Part shown: positions 13,925 through 21,424 of the stretch, piece after piece
How the letters are laid out: the number at the start of each line of letters is the position of its first letter
How positions within the stretch are numbered: position 1 is the stretch's first letter
Origin: an uncultured Oribacterium sp.
Lineage (GTDB): Bacteria > Bacillota > Clostridia > Lachnospirales > Lachnospiraceae
Direction of reading: 5' to 3'
Assembly (NCBI GenBank): GCA_902485915.1
Contig: CABTMH010000106.1
Span: 1-26,283, forward strand
DNA: 26,283 bases
Made by a program: the position numbers and the translations under genes
The notes under the pieces: generated by a model
Told to the model about the DNA's origin: nothing
What the model saw: only the letters and a program-made list of their open reading frames with translations
Database searches by the model: none

Positions 13925-15268
13925 ATGTCTGGTTTATTCATTTTTGGCGTCATATTTTTAGCAGTTGTATGTATGGTCATCGCGATTTCAAAGTTCAACA
14001 TGCACCCGTTCCTGGTGCTGACGGTGATCGCGATTTTAGTCGGTCTGGTATGTGGTATTCCGGCGGGCGAGGTCATCGATACCGTGAAGAGCGGCTTCGG
14101 TAATATCCTCGCAAGCATCGGTATCGTCATTCTCTGTGGCACGATCATCGGAACGATCCTGGAGAAGACAGGTGCCGCGCTGACGATGGCAAATTCGATT
14201 CTGAAGCTCGTGGGCAAGGATCGAAGCGTGCTGACGATGGGTATCACCGGCTACATCACCGGTATCCCGGTATTCTGTGATTCTGGTTTCGTTATTCTGA
14301 GCCCGATTTCGAAGGCACTGGCAAACCGTAGTAACATTTCCCTCGCAGTGATGGCGACGGCACTGTCCGGTGGTCTCTATGCGACCCACTGTCTGGTACC
14401 GCCGACACCGGGCCCGATTGCGATGGCGGGCACACTGGAGGCAGACCTCGGACTTACGATTCTCGTCGGCCTTCTGGTTTCCATTCCGGCCGTGGCTTCG
14501 GCACTGATCTATGCCAACAAGGTTTCCAGCAAGATCGATATCCCGGCGAATCCGGAGTATACCGTCGATGAGCTGATGGAGAAGTACGGTCAGCTGCCAG
14601 GTGCACTGCATAGTTTCTCTCCGATTCTTCTTCCGATCATCCTGATCGCACTGAAGTCGGTCAGCGATTTTCCAAGTGCACCATTCGGCTCTGGTGCCGT
14701 GAAGACCTTCTTCTCCTTCATCGGTAACCCGGTCATCGCGCTGATCATCGGTGTGTTCCTTTCCATGACGCTGATTCCGAAGAGTGAAAAGGAGAACGCA
14801 CTGAAGTGGATCACCGAGGGCGTCACCAACTCTGCAGGTATTCTGGCTATCACCGGTGCCGGCGGATCCTTCGGTGCCATCCTTCAGAAGCTTCCGATCG
14901 CAGATGCGCTCAGTGCATCCCTGCTCGGACTCGGCGTCGGCGTTTTTCTTCCGTTCATCATCGCGGCACTTCTGAAGACTGCGATGGGTGCATCCACCGT
15001 TGCGATGATCACGACCTCAGCGATGATTGCGCCGATGATGCCGGCCCTCGGCTTCACATCTCCTCTCGCAAAGGTACTGGTTATCATGGCGATCGGTGCC
15101 GGCTCCATGACGGTTTCTCATGCCAACGACTCTTACTTCTGGGTTGTATCGCAGTTCTCCGATATGGATACGAAGGACGCATATAAGTGCCAGACCGGTA
15201 TGACGGCAGTCATGGGTGTCACGACGATCATCGTCGTATTCATCCTGTCACTGATCTTCGTGCATTGA
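13925..15268 (+). CDS. GntP-family organic acid permease
   Basis: A 447-residue membrane protein with about 12-14 hydrophobic segments, of the GntP (gluconate/H+ symporter) family. Typical signatures are GFGNILASIGIVILCGTIIG, then GIPVFCDSGFVIL, HCLVPPTPGPIA, and the late GAGSMTVSHANDSYFW. The SHANDSYFW block is diagnostic. Relatives take up gluconate, glycerate or other hydroxy acids by proton symport; the exact substrate is not readable. ATG 13925 is favoured because AAGGAGG (13911-13917) is seven bases upstream; ATG 13919 lies almost on the RBS. It is the last gene of a three-gene unit with a metallo-hydrolase and a CdaR-like HTH protein, ended by the terminator at 15295. Confidence 0.92.
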   Translation: MSGLFIFGVIFLAVVCMVIAISKFNMHPFLVLTVIAILVGLVCGIPAGEVIDTVKSGFGNILASIGIVILCGTIIGTILEKTGAALTMANSILKLVGKDRSVLTMGITGYITGIPVFCDSGFVILSPISKALANRSNISLAVMATALSGGLYATHCLVPPTPGPIAMAGTLEADLGLTILVGLLVSIPAVASALIYANKVSSKIDIPANPEYTVDELMEKYGQLPGALHSFSPILLPIILIALKSVSDFPSAPFGSGAVKTFFSFIGNPVIALIIGVFLSMTLIPKSEKENALKWITEGVTNSAGILAITGAGGSFGAILQKLPIADALSASLLGLGVGVFLPFIIAALLKTAMGASTVAMITTSAMIAPMMPALGFTSPLAKVLVIMAIGAGSMTVSHANDSYFWVVSQFSDMDTKDAYKCQTGMTAVMGVTTIIVVFILSLIFVH

Positions 15269-15294
15269 TACACAGAATCATATGGATAGACATG

Positions 15295-15328
15295 CAGGGC
15301 GCTGGGGGTCCAGCGCCCTGTGATTTTT
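15295..15328 (+). terminator. Rho-independent terminator after the GntP permease gene
   Basis: CAGGGCGCTGG (15295-15305), loop GGGT, CCAGCGCCCTG (15310-15320), then TGATTTTT. The stem is an 11-bp perfect match. Confidence 0.9.
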
Positions 15329-15334
15329 ATGTAT

Positions 15335-15380
15335 GTAGTACAGCCCGTCTTTTCGTCACTGGAAAGACGGGCTGCACTAC
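15335..15380. repeat. Long inverted repeat between gntP and bsh
   Basis: The arms GTAGTACAGCCCGTCTTTTC (15335-15354) and 15362-15380 pair with one mismatch and one bulge; the core CAGCCCGTCTTT is perfect. It lies between convergent genes and may act as a second transcription stop. Confidence 0.7.
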
Positions 15381-15540
15381 GTTTAAGACATAGTGGTCAG
15401 CTTGATAATCAAAGCAGAAGACATGCTGCGATGCAGATAGTAAGAGCGCCTGCTCGAAAGGACAAATGATACCTTTAAAATATATAGGATTTAGAGCCTT
15501 GATATAATCGGTTTTATAGCATTGACAGCATGAAAGGAGA

Positions 15541-16527
15541 TCAGTTCATCCACTTGACCTCGCCTTCGAGTTCGATCGGATAGCGGTGAAGTTCGCTTCC
15601 ATCGAGGTTTTCGCGGTGCATATCGACGGCGTGGATCTGGTGATTATCGTAGGTCGTGTAGTAGTAGATGCCCTTCGTTGCGTTGCAGCAGGAGGTGTAA
15701 ATCGTGATCTCATACTTGTCTTCAGCGACCTCGCAGCAGCCGCGCTGCTGATCGACGGAGCCGAGGATATGGAAGAACTGGCTCACACTGGAGCGCTCGT
15801 CATCTCTGGAAAGGGAGCTGAGCTTCGTGAAAGCGACCTTCACGAAACGGGACTGGCTCGACAGATCGCCTGGGATACCCAGACCGCCCATGCCACGGCT
15901 GTAGGCCTGAAGCGGGAGTACACCGGCGAAGGTGGCCTCCGGCTGCTTCCGGGAAACGCCCGGGTAGTTGTTGAGGGCGAACATCTGGCTCGGGAACGGT
16001 GGATTATTTGTCATGACGCCGACCGGGTTATCATATACATGAAGACCATCTGCCATCGACTCGACGACGATGCACTCGTCTCTGTCTGCGATGATCCAGT
16101 GGAGCTGTGCCGCCGGCAGCTGCTCGCTGAACGCTGTCTTCAGAAGTCGAAGTGTCGCGAGCTTCTCTCTGGCATCATCGACCGTCGCACACTGCGCGAG
16201 AATCCACGGAATGAATTCGAACTGCGCAACCTGATCGGTCTCCGATGGCGCATCCGCAAGTACATCCTGATAGACAGCATTGCCCACGAAATTAAGGCCC
16301 GCCATGCCGAGACCCTTTTCATTTACACCATCATAGTAAAGCGGATAGCCGCCGGCCACGAAGGCCATGCCGATGATCGCGTAGTGCGACTTCAGCTCGC
16401 CGGCGTGGCGGAACTGGAACGGATAGTTTCGCGGCGTGACCGTGACCTCCTCGCCATAAGAAAACTCATAATCGAGCGTTCTGCCAATGTAAAAATCCTT
16501 CGTTTTATAGGTTGCTGCTGTACACAT
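15541..16527 (-). CDS. Bile salt hydrolase / choloylglycine hydrolase
   Basis: A 328-residue Ntn-hydrolase of the choloylglycine hydrolase family, which cleaves the glycine or taurine amide of conjugated bile acids. Key residues match known bile salt hydrolases: catalytic C2 exposed after Met removal (MCTAATY), R16 and D19 (GRTLDYEFSYGE), N79 (AGLNF), the VMTNNPPF block with N174/N175, and R227 (SRFVKVAF). The length equals that of classical BSHs (about 325-330). A penicillin V acylase is the alternative, but GLNFVGN and MTNNPPF favour BSH. There is no signal peptide, so it is cytoplasmic. AAAGGAG lies about 12 bases before the ATG, a slightly long spacing. The gene is divergent from marR-tauE across a motif-rich region, suggesting shared control. 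Confidence 0.88.
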   Translation of the reverse strand: MCTAATYKTKDFYIGRTLDYEFSYGEEVTVTPRNYPFQFRHAGELKSHYAIIGMAFVAGGYPLYYDGVNEKGLGMAGLNFVGNAVYQDVLADAPSETDQVAQFEFIPWILAQCATVDDAREKLATLRLLKTAFSEQLPAAQLHWIIADRDECIVVESMADGLHVYDNPVGVMTNNPPFPSQMFALNNYPGVSRKQPEATFAGVLPLQAYSRGMGGLGIPGDLSSQSRFVKVAFTKLSSLSRDDERSSVSQFFHILGSVDQQRGCCEVAEDKYEITIYTSCCNATKGIYYYTTYDNHQIHAVDMHRENLDGSELHRYPIELEGEVKWMN

Positions 16528-16657
16528 CGTCTTTCTGAACTCCTTTCGCCAATGTTTATAACTATACGTTAGATGATAAAGCGATTTTAGATCGCAGGGG
16601 CAGGAGAATCCATAGCTTCACAGAAATTTCACAGGAGCGGTGAGGCGCCTCTGTCGC

Positions 16658-16813
16658 AGGCATGATATCAGCCAAAATAGCTCATCATGCCTATTTTTAC
16701 CGAAGATTTTATAGGCATGGTGGTAGGAAAAGTGCCTGAACGTGCCTATAGTGTACCCCGAAATGTGGCCATTTCCGTAGGCACGATGACGATATAAAGC
16801 GCTTACCGTGCCT
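16658..16813. promoter_or_regulatory. Cluster of seven AGGCA(C/T) motifs between bsh and marR
   Basis: AGGCAYG-like sites lie at 16658 (+), 16684-16692 (-), 16713 (+), 16732 (-), 16741 (-), 16779 (+) and 16807 (-). Two pairs form inverted repeats: CATGCCTAT/ATAGGCATG (16687-16695 with 16711-16719) and CGTGCCTA/TAGGCACG (16741-16748 with 16778-16785). The last site is about 20 bp upstream of the marR -35 box. They look like operators for a dimeric regulator of both divergent transcripts; which regulator is unknown. Confidence 0.6.
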
Positions 16814-16832
16814 GCGCTGTGGAAAGTTTCTC

Positions 16833-16880
16833 TTTACATCTCCTCTAAATCGTTTTATACTCCGATCATTCAAAAATGAA
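16833..16880 (+). promoter_or_regulatory. marR-tauE promoter with downstream operator-like palindrome
   Basis: TTTACA (16833-16838), 17 bp, TATACT (16856-16861): a good sigma-A promoter. TTCAAAAATGAA (16869-16880), a two-fold symmetric element, lies at the expected start of transcription, a typical place for MarR autorepression. Confidence 0.65.
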
Positions 16881-16901
16881 CTAATCAAAAATGGAGGAAT
16901 T

Positions 16902-17324
16902 ATGTTTGATATTTCTTTTGCAGATAAGATCAGCCGGGCATATATGCGGAGCTGTAAGGCACTCTGCCATGAGCTCGACATCCCGCAGACGGCGTTTGAT
17001 ATCCTGATGTTTCTCGCGAATCATCCGGAGTATAAGAGCGCGCGGGACATCGTGGAGATCCGTCGCATCAAGGCGAACCTGGTGTCGATCAACGTCGATC
17101 GCCTGGTTCAGGAGGGGCTGCTCGTGCGTTGCGAGGTCGCGCATGACCGCCGTAAGGTAGAGCTCCAGCTGACAGAAAAGGCGGCACCGATCGTCGAAAG
17201 GGGCCGTGCGGTACAGAAGCAGTTCATCGAGACGATGCTGCAGGGCATCGATGAAGCGACACTGGCGGCATTTCGTACAGCTTTAGCGCAGATGGAAGAA
17301 AATATCAGAAATATGGAGGCTTAA
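16902..17324 (+). CDS. MarR-family transcriptional regulator
   Basis: A 140-residue winged-helix protein. The MarR core is visible: LDIPQTAFDILMFLANHPE, then the recognition region ARDIVEIRRIKANLVSINVD, a wing with AHDRRKVELQLTEKA, and a C-terminal dimerisation helix. MarR proteins repress neighbouring transporter or detoxification genes until a small ligand, often phenolic or bile-like, binds. GGAGG sits four to five bases before ATG 16902. The stop is three bases from the tauE-type gene, so the two form an operon. The promoter and palindrome upstream fit autoregulation, and the divergent bile salt hydrolase gene may belong to the same regulon. The ligand is unknown. Confidence 0.88.
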   Translation: MFDISFADKISRAYMRSCKALCHELDIPQTAFDILMFLANHPEYKSARDIVEIRRIKANLVSINVDRLVQEGLLVRCEVAHDRRKVELQLTEKAAPIVERGRAVQKQFIETMLQGIDEATLAAFRTALAQMEENIRNMEA

Positions 17325-17327
17325 TCT

Positions 17328-18104
17328 ATGTCACTTCTCTTTACTATGATCGTTACCTTTTTCGCCGGCATGGGTGCCGGTCTCGGCACGGGTTTCGCAG
17401 GAATGAGTGCGGCCGCCGTGATTACGCCGATACTCGTCACCTTCCTCGGCATGGACCCGTATATGGCGGTCGGTATCGCCCTTTCGTCGGATGTGCTGGC
17501 GAGCGCGGTCTCTGCTTATACCTATGGAAAGAATCAGAACCTCGACATCAGAAACGGCATCATCATGATGATCAGCGTGCTGATATTTACCGTCATCGGC
17601 AGCTATGTTTCCTCTCTCGTACCATCTGCGACGATGGGAAGCTTCTCTGTATTCATGACCTTCCTGCTCGGTATCAAGTTCATCGTCCGTCCGGTCATGA
17701 CGACGAAGGAGGCCATGCAGGGCGTCTCCGCGCAGAAGCGCGCCATCCAGTCCATCATCTGCGGCGTCCTGATCGGATTTATCTGTGGCTTCATCGGTGC
17801 CGGTGGTGGTATGATGATGCTGCTGATCCTCACCTCCGTCCTCGGTTACGAGCTGAAGACCGCCGTGGGCACCAGCGTTTTCATCATGACCTTCACGGCG
17901 CTGACCGGTGCGGTTTCGCACTTCGCGATCGGCGGCATGCCGGATGTGACCGTCTGGGTGCTGTGCATCATGTTCACCTTTCTCTGGGCGCGTGTCGCCG
18001 CGGTTTTCGCAAACAGAGCATCTGCGAAGACCCTGAATCAGGCGACCGGCGTCATCCTGGTGATCCTCGGCGTCGTCGTGATGGCCTTTCAGTTCCTCTC
18101 CTGA
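17328..18104 (+). CDS. TauE/SafE-family sulfite/sulfonate exporter
   Basis: A 258-residue membrane protein with about eight hydrophobic helices in two similar halves. The glycine-rich GAGLGTGFAGMSAAAVITP motif in the first half and GFICGFIGAGGGMMM in the second are typical of TauE/SafE. Relatives export sulfite, sulfoacetate or other organosulfur anions produced by sulfonate breakdown. GGAGG at 17314-17318 is nine bases before ATG 17328, within the end of marR, so translation is coupled. With a bile salt hydrolase gene divergently placed, export of sulfur compounds derived from taurine is an attractive but unproven role. The stop codon overlaps the first base of a 27-bp direct repeat. Confidence 0.85.
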   Translation: MSLLFTMIVTFFAGMGAGLGTGFAGMSAAAVITPILVTFLGMDPYMAVGIALSSDVLASAVSAYTYGKNQNLDIRNGIIMMISVLIFTVIGSYVSSLVPSATMGSFSVFMTFLLGIKFIVRPVMTTKEAMQGVSAQKRAIQSIICGVLIGFICGFIGAGGGMMMLLILTSVLGYELKTAVGTSVFIMTFTALTGAVSHFAIGGMPDVTVWVLCIMFTFLWARVAAVFANRASAKTLNQATGVILVILGVVVMAFQFLS

Positions 18105-18206
18105 TGCCGTCGGCCAATGCTGTCGACCGCGGCGCGGATGGCCGGACTTTACACGAGACTCGGCGGCAGGTCGTGGCGCATGCCGTCGGCCAATGCTGTC
18201 GACCGC
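18104..18206 (+). repeat. Perfect 27-bp direct repeat, 76-bp period
   Basis: A unit beginning ATGCCGTCGGCCAATGCTGT occurs at 18104-18130 and 18180-18206 without a mismatch. The first copy starts on the last base of the TauE/SafE gene's stop codon. The rest of the spacer up to 18343 shows nothing recognisable. Confidence 0.85.
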
Positions 18207-18343
18207 TTCAGTGAAGAGTAAGTCGTAAGTGGTAGTACACATACGCAACAAACGCATAGGCGGTAAGTTGCAGTACTGCAAATTGCAGCGTATTCCAATG
18301 CATGACAGGTCGAAAATCAAAAACGAAAACATGAGGTAGAGAT

Positions 18344-19027
18344 ATGGGAATGGAAATCGAGCGTAAGTGGATGGTGCAGGGCTGGCCGGAGGGCTACCCG
18401 CTGCGGAAGGAAGAGGAGATGCGACAGGGCTACGTGTCGGTGCGACCGACTGTGCGGATCCGTGAAGAGAAGCTGCTGGTGATGAATGAAGTAAGTGCAT
18501 CGACACTGGATTCGGAAGTATCTGCGATGCGGATCGCTCCGCCACTGGAGAGACCGAGCGAGATACAGCATACAGATGGTGGAGAGACCGTAGCGGCAGC
18601 ACAGGAAGCGAGCCACGCGGTCGTGCAGAACGCGAGCTCGTCCGTCTTCGGAAGTATAGCTCCACTGAAGGACGAGTTCATCCTCTGCTTCAAGTCGAAG
18701 GGGCGGCTCAGCCGAAAGGAAATCGAGTTTCCGATCGAGGAGGCGCGCTTCCGCGAGCTTGAGGAGCTCATCGGTCTGCCGCTAATCCCTAAGCTTCGCC
18801 GCACCTACCTGCTCCCGGATGGCCATCAGCTCGAGGTGAATCATGTAGATGAGGGTGCGCCGACCGAGTTCTGGTATGCGGAAGTCGAGTTCGGAAGCGA
18901 GGAGGAGGCGCGGGCCTTCGACCCGGCCTCGGTCGGTCTCGGCGAGTATCTGACGGACGATGTCACCGAGCAGCCGGGCCAGTCGATGGGCGCCTACTGG
19001 TCAGCGACGCGCCTGCAGCAGGCATGA
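18344..19027 (+). CDS. CYTH-domain protein with internal insertion
   Basis: A 227-residue protein of the CYTH (CyaB/thiamine triphosphatase) superfamily, which binds triphosphate groups in a beta-barrel tunnel. The N-terminal signature EIERKW (E4, E6, K8), the block MRQGYVSVRPTVRIR, and CFKSKGRLSRKEIEFPI are all present, followed by PDGHQLEVN and the late EVEFGSEEEA. Closest relatives likely hydrolyse inorganic tri- or polyphosphate. Unusual is about 60 residues (48-108) of low-complexity, polar sequence rich in S, E, A and T, inserted between RIREEKLLV and DEFILC, where relatives have only a few residues. The frame is intact across it. GAGG lies seven bases before ATG 18344. The gene stands alone. 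Confidence 0.85.
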   Translation: MGMEIERKWMVQGWPEGYPLRKEEEMRQGYVSVRPTVRIREEKLLVMNEVSASTLDSEVSAMRIAPPLERPSEIQHTDGGETVAAAQEASHAVVQNASSSVFGSIAPLKDEFILCFKSKGRLSRKEIEFPIEEARFRELEELIGLPLIPKLRRTYLLPDGHQLEVNHVDEGAPTEFWYAEVEFGSEEEARAFDPASVGLGEYLTDDVTEQPGQSMGAYWSATRLQQA

Positions 19028-19050
19028 AGTTCTGCGAAATCGAAGTCACC

Positions 19051-19084
19051 GTTCAGCTGTGCCACCCTTCCGGCCCCTGCCTGA
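19051..19084. repeat. Dispersed GC-rich repeat (GGCCCCTGCCTGA family), copy 2
   Basis: CTTCCGGCCCCTGCCTGA, preceded by GTTCAGCTGTGCC. It matches 22461-22500 (GTTTAGCTGTTGCC..CTCCGGCCCCTGCCTGA) closely and lies just after the CYTH gene. Confidence 0.6.
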
Positions 19085-19100
19085 GCGGTGACAAATCAAA

Positions 19101-19132
19101 ATGGCTGTCGCACCATCGGGTACGGCAGCCAT
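19101..19132. terminator. Hairpin between convergent genes (CYTH and DUF1275)
   Basis: ATGGCTGTCG (19101-19110) pairs with CGGCAGCCAT (19123-19132) with one G-U pair; the loop is 12 nt. The flanks are AT-rich but lack a real T-tract, so terminator function is tentative. Confidence 0.4.
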
Positions 19133-19158
19133 ATAGCGTCTATATATCATCGTAAGGG

Positions 19159-19245
19159 TATGCCATCATGCATTCGCTCCGGACATCTCGCGAGGCAGTC
19201 CTTATAAATACTGTTTCGATATGCCATCATGCATTCGGCCCGGAC
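19159..19245. repeat. 26-bp direct repeat, 61-bp period
   Basis: TATGCCATCATGCATTCG plus CCGGAC occurs at 19159-19184 and 19220-19245, with two mismatches between them. The second copy ends on the base next to the stop codon of the minus-strand DUF1275 gene. Confidence 0.8.
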
Positions 19246-19923
19246 TCATGCGGCGAGCGTCATGTCCTTCGCGGCGGCGTGGTCGTTGATGAGCCAGACT
19301 GCGGCGACCATCGTGAGCGGCAGCAGCTCGAGGAGGATGGCGTGCGCGCCGAAGCGGTCACTCATGAAGATGGAGATGACGACGGCGGCATAGAAGAAAG
19401 CAAGGGTCGCGGTGTAGAAGAGTCCTTGCCGGAAGCTTTCGCGCTTTCCGGTGAGGATATAGTCGATCCAGCCGAAGAGTGCCTGCTTTGAGTTGTTCGA
19501 GCAGAAGATCGTCGCGCTGTTGAAGCCCTCGGCACCGGTGAAGGTGCCCCACTGGATACCGGTCAGGAAAAAGATCGGATAGAGCGCGAGTGCGCCCGGG
19601 GTGGATTCCGGGATCGCCGCCGATATCAGGATGCAGGCAAGCTGCGATACGAGGCAGGTGATTTCCGCGATGCGACGGTCCTTCATCTGCAGGATGTGCG
19701 TAAGTGCGAGTGAAAACAGAAAGACCAGCAGTGCACCGGCGCGAAACAGCGCATCCTCGACGTTGTCCCCGAGCAGCAGATGCCGGAAGACATTGGCGAG
19801 ATTCGAGGTGACGGCCTGCCCGAACGAACCGCGGACCAGGATACCGTACATGCCGGCATAACCGCCCATGAAGGCCATGAGAAGATGAATCAACAGGTTT
19901 CTTCTTGATTGGATCAGTTTCAT
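19246..19923 (-). CDS. DUF1275 (YoaK-family) membrane protein
   Basis: A 225-residue integral membrane protein with about six hydrophobic segments. Family marks are LLIHLLMAFMGGYAGMYGIL near the start, SFGQAVTSNLANVFRHLL, and the GIQWGTFT...CSNNSKQ region after the fourth helix, which match the YoaK/DUF1275 family. The function is unknown; members are widespread in Firmicutes and Actinobacteria. ATG 19923 has AGGAG six bases upstream. It is divergent from the DUF2232 gene and convergent with the CYTH gene. A TATAGT on the minus strand at about 19961-19966 could be its -10 box, with no clear -35. Confidence 0.82.
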   Translation of the reverse strand: MKLIQSRRNLLIHLLMAFMGGYAGMYGILVRGSFGQAVTSNLANVFRHLLLGDNVEDALFRAGALLVFLFSLALTHILQMKDRRIAEITCLVSQLACILISAAIPESTPGALALYPIFFLTGIQWGTFTGAEGFNSATIFCSNNSKQALFGWIDYILTGKRESFRQGLFYTATLAFFYAAVVISIFMSDRFGAHAILLELLPLTMVAAVWLINDHAAAKDMTLAA

Positions 19924-20082
19924 TGTGAACTCCTGTGATGGAAAATTTTAAACGATCCGACTATAACACTCTCCCCTGTGAAATTCCAGCACTATAATTA
20001 CGAAATTTCGAGAAAAACAGGCGGAGATATGCTATATATTTATGAGCATGAAGTGAAAAATTTCAGAACCGAGGTAAGCATA

Positions 20083-21219
20083 TTGAACCAGAAAACTCAG
20101 AAAATCACGTTCGGTGCGATGATCACCGCGCTGTTTACGATCCTGCTCCTGATCGATCGCCAGACCGGCTCCATGTTCCAGGGGGCGCTCATCTTCATCC
20201 TGCCGATCCCGATGGTCGCCTACGGCGCACGTTACGGTCTCCGCTCGAGCTTCGCGGTCTGGATCGCATCCACGCTGATGGCCGTGTTCTTCAGCCTGCC
20301 GACGACGCTCATCTACTCATCCTGCATGGCCTTCATCGGCATGATCCTCGGCAGCCGTATCCATGATAAGAAGGATATGACCCGGACCCTCCTTCTCGTG
20401 ATGCTGCTCTCGATCATCACGGAGCTGGTCAATGTCATCCTCCTCGCAGTCATCTCGGGTACGACGCTCGATCAGGATGTCCTCGAGATGCAGACGATCA
20501 TGACGGAGGCCCTTAACTCGGCACAGAAGTTCGCCGGTACCGGAGCGACCGCGCAGATGGACGTCTTCCAGCAGATGCTGACGCCGGATTTCCTGAAGCG
20601 CATCCTGATCATTTCCGTCGCCTTCACTGGTGCCGTCCAGGGCTTCATCATCTATGAGCTCAGCCTCCTGATCCTGCGTCGCCTCCACGTGGCTGTACCA
20701 CAGCCGAAGCCGATCATCGAGTATTATCCGCCGCGCTGGCTGGGTGTCCTGTCCATCCTCGCCTTCTTCGCCTATAATTACACCTTCGCGAAGCCGCTCG
20801 AGAACGCGATCCTCCAGAGCCTGCTTCAGATCATCGGCATCGTCGGCTATATCATCCTGATGTGCTTCGGCGCGATCGCGATCTCACTCCTGATCCGCCT
20901 CTTCCTGACCCGTGCGAAGCTTGTGAACGGCCTCCTCACGGCACTCAGCCTCTTCGTGATGCCGCAGATTCTGCTGATTCTCGGTATCTTCTACATCTCC
21001 GGTTCGCTCCACGACTACATCGCGCGGCGCTTCGGCCTGCAGACCGCTTCTGCCGACGGACGCTCTGTGGATGGACGTGCCACCCGTGCTGCGGATCGCC
21101 AGCATTGGGCTGACGCTGGCGACCATAGCCTGTCGGACCGTGCCCGCCTCGTACCGCATCCGAAGGACGATGACGACATCATCGACCTCGGCCCGGACGA
21201 CGCCACGGATGTGAAGTAA
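20083..21219 (+). CDS. DUF2232 (YybS-like) membrane protein
   Basis: A 378-residue membrane protein with about eight helices, similar to YybS/DUF2232 proteins of Firmicutes, whose function is unknown. The N-terminus NQKTQKITFGAMITALFTIL with LLIDRQTG is the family's opening. The in-frame extension to 19978 lacks an RBS and is not family-like. I chose TTG 20083, because GAGGT at 20071-20075 lies about eight bases upstream and the protein then starts MNQKTQKI. The last 60 residues form a hydrophilic cytoplasmic tail ending in a run of aspartates (DDDDIIDLGPDDATD). In relatives the gene often sits near rpsR or dhh-type genes, but not here. A terminator follows at 21245-21309. Confidence 0.8.
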   Translation: MNQKTQKITFGAMITALFTILLLIDRQTGSMFQGALIFILPIPMVAYGARYGLRSSFAVWIASTLMAVFFSLPTTLIYSSCMAFIGMILGSRIHDKKDMTRTLLLVMLLSIITELVNVILLAVISGTTLDQDVLEMQTIMTEALNSAQKFAGTGATAQMDVFQQMLTPDFLKRILIISVAFTGAVQGFIIYELSLLILRRLHVAVPQPKPIIEYYPPRWLGVLSILAFFAYNYTFAKPLENAILQSLLQIIGIVGYIILMCFGAIAISLLIRLFLTRAKLVNGLLTALSLFVMPQILLILGIFYISGSLHDYIARRFGLQTASADGRSVDGRATRAADRQHWADAGDHSLSDRARLVPHPKDDDDIIDLGPDDATDVK

Positions 21220-21244
21220 TCAATCAAACAGAAATTAATCAAAC

Positions 21245-21309
21245 AGAGCCGTTGTACGCATGGTGAAACGCTCACATAGAGTTTCGCCCTTCGTACGACG
21301 GCTCTTTTT
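21245..21309 (+). terminator. Rho-independent terminator after the DUF2232 gene
   Basis: AGAGCCGTTGTACG (21245-21258) pairs with CGTACGACGGCTCT (21292-21305), with one G-U pair, followed by TTTTT. A smaller GAAAC..GTTTC stem nests inside. An imperfect duplicated AATCAAACAGA stands just upstream. Confidence 0.85.
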
Positions 21310-21424
21310 ACATATTGAATGGACACTGTTCGATTCAGTGCGACTGTGCTCCTGTCTTATGAGAGGTCGCATGGCTCCCCCTCTGACAGACAGGATGGTT
21401 TTGTATTTACATGGTATGGAGAGA

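Noticed and set aside
17331..18665. 444-codon minus-strand ORF opposite tauE
   Set aside because: It is antisense to TauE/SafE and the CYTH start; its H/D/R-rich composition is typical of a shadow of a membrane-protein gene.
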